DNA from: Epiperipatus broadwayi
Taxonomy: Eukaryota > Onychophora > Udeonychophora > Euonychophora > Peripatidae
Length of the DNA stretch: 64,000 nucleotides
Reading direction: 5' to 3'
Assembly (NCBI GenBank): GCA_028023455.1
Contig: JAQFVV010000001.1
Location: 23,141,401-23,205,400 of the forward strand
Shown here: one piece after another, positions 57,456 to 64,000 of the stretch
How the letters are laid out: each line of letters begins with the position of its first letter
Position numbering within the stretch: the stretch's first letter is position 1
Notes under the pieces: generated by a model
Databases searched by the model: none
Told to the model about the DNA's origin: nothing
Seen by the model: the letters and a program-made list of their open reading frames with translations, nothing else
Position numbers and translations under genes: made by a program

Positions 57456-60400
57456 CATTATATTATTAATAAAATGACTTTCCTTAATAATATTTATAAA
57501 TTGTTTTTTTTTTTTAGGTATATGCTTATTCTGGACAAAGATTTAATACAATGAGTGTGATTTATTTTTTATTATTATTATTAACCTAGGCTTTGGGTTA
57601 ATTGTTATATTAATGATTTTTTTTAATCTTGTGAAGTATCATTAAAAATATTACAAAGTTATGTTGTATTTTATCTCTTATCAAGTTGCATATATTAATA
57701 GAGATGTTTAATTTTTAAAACAAAAAATTTAATTGCTTGAAACAGTATTATGTAAATTGCTCATTTGCAATTTTGTCACGGATTAAAAAGAAAAATTATT
57801 TTTTTTATATATGTTTGAAATTTTTAAAGAATAAAAATTTGCTGTCTCATTTTATTTTCTAAACAATTGGGAAAAAATGATTTTTTCCCTCGTTGAGTTA
57901 CTTTCAAAATTTGTAAAAGTAAAATGGAAACAGTATGAACTGTTTTTTCTTCCTAATACTTCAATTTTAATGTTGTTTTATATATGCAATGCCTTTTTCT
58001 AAAGATACATATAGACACACATATATACATATACTTACAGATTGTATTTTCATGGAAAAGGGTAAATGCAAATGTAGTAAAACTTAATAGAATTTAATGC
58101 ATATTGTCATCTTTAACTCATCTTAGTGTTTTTGATGTTGAAATTTTGTTTCATTTCAAAAGAATATGTATATCTACATATATGCGTGTTTGTATATTTA
58201 GATATATCTAATATATCTTCATACATATTAACATGTATGTGAAAACTTTTTTTGCCTTTGATTATTATAATTAAGTTTTTGAAAATAAAGAAAAAAATCT
58301 TCAGAAATATATTGATTTATCTTTTGGAAGTATTTTATGTTATTTGTGATAATAAAATATTGTAAACATTTAGATAGTCTTTGTATATTATTTTTTAAAT
58401 ATTCATCATTTCTCTCACATCATTTACAAACCCAAATGAAAATATATCATTTACATTATTAGTTCTTATTTGCTTTTATGTATATAATGTTTTAGTAAAG
58501 AGCTGAAGCAAATCAACTGTATTTATCCTGCACTAATTTTCTAAATTTTTAAAATCGATTGCAATTTAACATAGTAAAATATTTAAAATCTCTTAAAAAT
58601 CAATTTTTCTTTTTTATGTTTGTTACAGTTATTTTTTTTTTTTAACAAAATCTTTATTTCTTATTAATTTGCAATTACATAAACATATTTTTAAATTATT
58701 ATTACCATGAACACATTAACTTTTATTAGCGTTAATAAATTAAGTTAATTAGTTTCTTAGTACTTTCAATTTCAGAAGGCATAAAAATACTTTTGAATTT
58801 TAGTATATGAAAAAGAAAATTAAATTTATTAATGATATGATGATTTTTTAAAAATTTATGATGACCAACTTTAAATATTTCAATAACCTTTTCTAAATAA
58901 AGTAGGTAAATAAAGTAAAACATTTAAATAGTTTACTACAGGACAAAAAAAATTTCCAATTACTCCTCATAATAAAAAGTTGAAGGAGAAGACACTAGGT
59001 TTATTAGATGGCACATATTAAGAATTTGAACAATTCTTATTTTGCAGTAGCTAAGGATATTTGCATATTCATTTATTGGTGAATGTTAGATAATTTATTG
59101 GTGAATGTTAGATAATATATTAGTTGTCTATGGGCAAATTTTAAGCCTGATTAGAACTTTTAAAAAAATTTTAAGTTTTATCTAGCACTAATTCAAACTC
59201 CAACTTATACACAGCAATCAGAGGGCACATATATTAAAAATTTATTTGCAAGGGAGATATATGTGTTTATATAAGAACAAGTTACAAATGGATTGAATAA
59301 TAATATATTTTTATAATTACTACATATAAAGAAATTTTTAAAACAAAATGTTTAGGCCTTTATAATTAGCATATTTGGAAAAAGATATTTGTAGCTATTT
59401 CATATTTTTAAAGATCTGATTGATTTAATCATATACATATTTCCCTCCTATTTAATCTAATTCTAATTTACTATATAATGCACATGATATATACAATAAT
59501 AATCCTAGTACTATTTGTTTGAAGGTGGTCAGGAGATACTTCAAGTTTATATCTTGGATTTCTCAAATATTTGTTTAAGATCATTAAAATATACACATTC
59601 CTGACAAAAAAAATGGACCATTGCAAAAAATCACAAATATGGATTAATTGAGTGAGAAAAACTTGACAAGATAGATTCATGCAATATGTTTAAATAAATT
59701 TAATTTAAATTTTATTAAGTTTTGAAGGAACTTTATAATATTTAAAAGGGAGGGTCAAGTTTGTGTATATAAGGAGATATTTTATTGTTTTCATTTTTTA
59801 AAAAAATAGCTTTACTGAAGATGATAATTTAAGACCATCCCTTAGATTATTATTGTTTTTACTAAGATCTTGGTTTTGGAATGCCAAGGAATTTAGATTA
59901 ACATTTAATTTTATTATTTTGTATGAAAATATAAAAGTTTTGTTTTAATATATAAAATATAGAGATTGGGACATACTAAACCTTATTAAAGTTCAAAATG
60001 TTCAGAAATTCACCATAAATATTTGTCTTGCTATAAAGTTTTATTGATAATCACTAATGATTGTTGAAGCTAATAAGAAGTGTGATATTTTTAAACTTGA
60101 TTATTTTAAATAAATGAAAATGATTATATCTTAAATTATTAGTATCAATTTTGTCAAATGACTAATATCTGACAAAGAATTATCTTCCTCTGGGGGGGGG
60201 GGGGATCAATAATTAATTCTTAAAATAATTCTTTTGGTTCTCAATATATAAAAACATTAACTAAGACAGTTTATGAAAATGTGTAAAATTTTTGACAGAA
60301 TTTTATAAACCGAGATCATTCCAGATTTGAATTGTTATATGAAAAAGCAATCATAGCTTGAAAATCATCAAGAATAGTCTTTAGTGTGAGTTTTTAAACA

Positions 60401-60526
60401 TGATTTACTTGCGTATGCAACAGTTGGGATCATCCACTGTAAATGTGGAATGAGATATATAAGCCTTTTTGTATCTTATTCTATTTTTTCAATTACAGGA
60501 TTTATATTAATAGCAAAACCAGCCCT
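57456..60526. other. AT-rich noncoding stretch
   Basis: No gene assigned. A 22-base tandem duplication (TTTATTGGTGAATGTTAGAT plus aa) is at 59072-59115. A 12-G run is at about 60193-60204. An acceptor-like T-run plus AG near 57519 precedes a 23-codon open stretch; this is listed among rejected items. Confidence 0.45.
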
Positions 60527-63252
60527 AGTCACTAGCTCAGAGAGTAGTAGAGGTTTAAAACATTTATTAAATATATTTCTTTTAATAAACAATAATAAAA
60601 ACAATTGCTAGCAGTATTAATAACACAAAAGATTTTATTTACGTATATATAAGTAATAACACACAAACTTAAAAAAAAAAAAATTATTATATAAAAAAAA
60701 TTATGTTTTATGTTTCATTATTATTATTTTATTTGTGTTTAATTTTTAATATTAGTGTGTTGAACATAGGTATGCCACCCAGATGACACATTTAAACGAT
60801 CTTCAAAGCGTTTGATTCCAGGCCAAAGGCTCGCAGCCATGCCAATGCTCGCTTCAAGATATACATCTGTAACCAATGCAATGTGAACATGTTAGCATCA
60901 AATCATGCTGACAGGAATGCATCTGACAGCATGATATTTAAAGAAACATGATCTTCGTCCAGTACAGGAATGTACTTCTGTCTGGCTAAGGAATCATGCA
61001 TGTAATATAAAGAGAAAAACGCTACATATGGATGGGAGAGCAGTCTATCTTGCCACCTTATCGTCACAATCCATAGAGCTATAATGGGTCAGTGGTGCAG
61101 GAAATACATCTGCGTCCATTGCAATGATATGACTGCCTTTTTGGGGTCATGCATTCAGTTGGGCACGTTGCCCTAATGAGCGAACACACTTCACATTACA
61201 TTGATGTAAACGTCCATATATCTCTCCACCAGCATTGACACAACTACGAAACAAATCTGAAATCAAAAACCCTTTTCCCGCCTCTTACGAGACCTCTCGT
61301 CGACAGTTGACGTCACTCTAATTCCGTTATTTTTAATGCTAGGATATTCGTTTGACAGTTATTGATCAAGTTTTTAAAAGTTCTGTAAGATGGTGCCCTC
61401 TTCTGAATTATTTTACAAGTAAAAAATCAATAAAACCGCATTTAAAGCTAAACAAAGAAAGAAGCTTGTCGGTGATTGGCTGTCAGCCGGCTCTCAGCCG
61501 AAAAAGACATTCTGATTGGCTGGAAAGAACAAAGAAACCACCTGATCAAAGAAAATAAAGAAAAACGCTGAGATTTTCATTTCGAATGTGATTTAAGTAT
61601 TAAAAAAGTATAATTTGAGAAATTATATACTAAAAAAACAAAATTATTTTCGAAAAATATTGAAGATTTAGCAAAAAGAAATCTTTACTTTTCCATAAGC
61701 ATTTACGTCAGCATTTCTTTGTTTATACGTTCACTTTTAAATTTGCCGAAATTGAATATTTTATAATAAATAAATAGCAATTTATTTTTGAAAGAACTTT
61801 TGTTCACTTTCATAACCTGAAAAATTAGTAATATACTTTTTATAAACATATCTGAGTTGAATTTAATATTATAGGCAAATATGTTTTAACAATAGGCTTT
61901 GTCTTCAGTTTGTGAGTTGGCCAATTAAAAGCTTTGATTTTTACCTCATACAACCAATAATATAATTAGCGGTTAAAAGGTTAAAACTAACATATATTTA
62001 AATGAGGCTAAACGGCTATCTATATTCAACTTACATTAATTTTAATAATTTAATAAAAAATCTTTATTTTAAGATTTTAAAATCATTTTACAATGACACA
62101 TTATATTTAACTTATTTTTACTACAAATACTGTTTAATCTACTTTTCCTTTCTTTTAAATTCAGTAATGCACAAATAACGATAAGTATTTTCATCTTTAA
62201 ATTTAAGTTTGCAATCGCAAACCCTTACCCTATTACAAATAGATCTTATTAAACATGAATAAAAAAAACAATACATATTTTAAGAGATTACGTTTTAACT
62301 TTAGATTGGAGTTTAAAATTGCACAGTTTATAAAAAAATAAAGTTCAGGCTTGCTCAGGAAAGAAAGTCTATAGTTCATTTTAAAGGCAAATAAAGTTCA
62401 AAGATTTTAAAGTTTAAGAGAGTTTATATTTCATTTTATCATTTATAAATCTATACTCTCCTTTGTCCGTGCTCGTTCCTTCGCAATGAAGATCTGAGTT
62501 ACACAAGGGCCTTGTTCTTGCGGACAATGACTATTTATGAAGCTTGAGTATTTCTGCATATGGCACCAGTAGTTTGATCCTGGGATCCGTGAAGATGAAA
62601 GCTACCTTCGACCGGCCGAACCGAAGAAAGCACGATGAAGCTGATTACATTCTTGGTGACAGCAATAATAGCTTTTTAAATTTTTATTTTTACTTTCAGC
62701 ACAGATGAATGAATTTAAAACTTTAATTTTCTAATTCTCCCTTTTTTTATTTCTTTTGGATTTTTCTTTTTATAGTCCTGCGGCGTCTTATCTCTGGAAT
62801 GCATGGATCCATCTCACATATTTCATATCTATATTTCATTGGTTCATTGAGTTTGTCGCCAAGTAAGTAGATTTTGGGTTTTCCACTGAGGCCTGTCTAT
62901 ATCTTTGGGCGGGAAAAGCAAGTCTTTTGTTTCTATTCCTCTTTCATAATCATCTTTTCAATGGCCATTTTGCCCTAAGGATCTGTTTGTAATTTTTCAT
63001 TTTTAAGATTAAAAACTCTTCATTATTTTTAAAATTAAAAGGTTTTTTTTATTATATTTTATTTAAAGATTAGAATCTTTGCTTCGATTCTATAATTTTT
63101 TTAAAGTTTATCTTATTTTAATATTTAAATCAAACATTAATAAATTAATAATTCGTTATTTGTGCATTTTGAACGTTTGTGCTTTTAATTCAGAATTAGA
63201 TATTTACAAAAAAGTTAAATATTTAAATGTAACGTATATATATATCCCGTTA
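60527..63252 (-). repeat. Long dispersed LTR-like repeat, copy B
   Basis: Counterpart of 33795-35742 and about 0.8 kb longer. Matching blocks at the left end, in the middle and at the right end are listed under copy A. The right end has a small inverted repeat, GTAACG...CGTTAC (63231-63252). It contains the promoter-like cluster at 61273-61519, for which I see no equivalent in copy A. A 27-codon frame near 62600-62680 is probably meaningless. Confidence 0.45.
61273..61519. promoter_or_regulatory. Promoter-like cluster: E2F-type site, CRE, two inverted CCAAT boxes
   Basis: Within about 250 bases: TTTTCCCGCC (61273-61282, E2F-type TTTSSCGC), the full palindromic CRE TGACGTCA (61308-61315) and two GATTGGCTG strings (GATTGG at 61474-61479 and 61514-61519, inverted CCAAT boxes as bound by NF-Y), 40 bases apart. 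The local base composition is clearly less AT-rich than the window. These sites co-occur in promoters of cell-cycle genes. No exon is recognised on either side, so the target gene is unknown; chance or an LTR promoter are alternatives. Confidence 0.35.
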
Positions 63253-64000
63253 CATATCACCGAACTTATTTTTAAAAAATGATAAAAAAAAAGACTTTAA
63301 TTAGAGTTAATACTAATTGGCAATAATAATGCGTTAATTTTTTTTTTTTTTGTGAGCGTATTTTTAAATTATTAAATCATTCCTTTTCTTTTTTAAATAT
63401 TAAAATTATTTGACGATCGTATTTATACCTGACAGTCACATCTTATCCTAACTTATTCCTACTATATCTATTCTGAAGTTCAGGATGCTATTCACACTAT
63501 TTCCTAAACTATTTTATTTGTATCAGGGTCTTCGTGGTTAGTGAATATCATGCCACACTTGACAGATACGAGCGGCAATTTTCTCAATTATTCTACTCCA
63601 TTTCAATATCAATAATCCAATTGTTTTAATTTTACAAGAAAGTTTAATGTACATAAACAATTATTCCGGCAATACATATACATATAATTGTAAACAGATT
63701 ATTAATATATTTAACATATATAATACAGTCACTGTCTCTTGCTTACTAACAATGTTCATGAGTATCTCCCAAGGTTAATTTTCTCGCTTTGACTAATACT
63801 CCTTCCATCTTTTCGCCTTGGCATACAAGAATTATTTTTAAAATCCTGGGTCTGCAAAAAGAAGCTCTGTTTTCCTCTGCTGCTTCCAGTGTCTGATTTT
63901 TTATGCAAGGCAACAAAACTGCCACCCCCAGTAAAGAAAAAGCGTTCTTTTTTTTCCTGTTTTCTGGAGTAATTTCTTATTCATTTTCTATCCCTGGTGG
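63253..64000. other. AT-rich end of window
   Basis: No gene or defined repeat recognised. Confidence 0.45.

Noticed and set aside
57519-57590. T-rich acceptor followed by a 23-codon open stretch starting VYAYSGQRF and ending in a leucine run
   Set aside because: The acceptor is good, but the open stretch is very short, ends in an ATT/TTA microsatellite and matches no protein family I know. Chance is likely in such T-rich DNA.
61352-61558. 68-codon frame overlapping the CCAAT motifs
   Set aside because: No family similarity, and its sequence is made partly of the promoter-like motifs.

Overview
This is an extremely AT-rich stretch of animal nuclear DNA, probably from an invertebrate. It carries splice-site-flanked coding sequence, homopolymer and microsatellite runs, tRNA-like short interspersed sequences, and a dense mixture of decayed transposable elements. 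I cannot name the species. The only convincing host gene piece is one short plus-strand exon at 28295-28450. It encodes the C-terminal DP/STI1-type end of the Hsc70-interacting protein ST13 (Hip), with a splice acceptor in front and a stop codon and poly(A) signals behind. Everything else that looks protein-coding is mobile-element debris.

Layout. 329-3601: a Merlin (IS1595/ISXO2-type) DNA transposon built from two collinear units in tandem, one lacking the transposase body and one with a broken transposase gene. About 3985-8225: a very old Ty3/Gypsy retrotransposon with recognisable gag zinc knuckle, reverse transcriptase, RNase H and integrase remnants. 8590-10392: a 1.8 kb terminal-inverted-repeat (TIR) element inserted in one half of a local duplication; a relative lies at about 49755-51370. 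12.8-14.3 kb: tRNA-like and SINE-like sequences, including an inverted pair. 15723-19585: a younger Ty3/Gypsy copy on the minus strand with two 0.83 kb LTRs and a truncated, frameshifted pol. A decayed relative on the plus strand lies at 44813-46290. 22.3-23.2, 29.3-29.7 and 42.2-42.7 kb: minus-strand non-LTR (LINE) reverse transcriptase remnants. 23.3-24.0, 27.6-28.0 and 55.5-55.8 kb: long inverted repeats (fold-back structures). 31362-32228 and 40717-41643: two copies, in opposite orientation, of one TA-flanked TIR element. 56437-57447: a deleted hAT element. About 33.8-35.7 and 60.5-63.3 kb: a long LTR-like dispersed repeat.

No operons, CRISPR arrays or intact mobile-element genes are present. 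Few parts work together functionally. The main interest is structural: two insertions whose pre-insertion site is preserved next door as a duplicate, tandem or recombinant transposons, long hairpins on both sides of the ST13 exon region, and a compact promoter-like cluster (E2F-type, CRE and two inverted CCAAT motifs) at 61273-61519.
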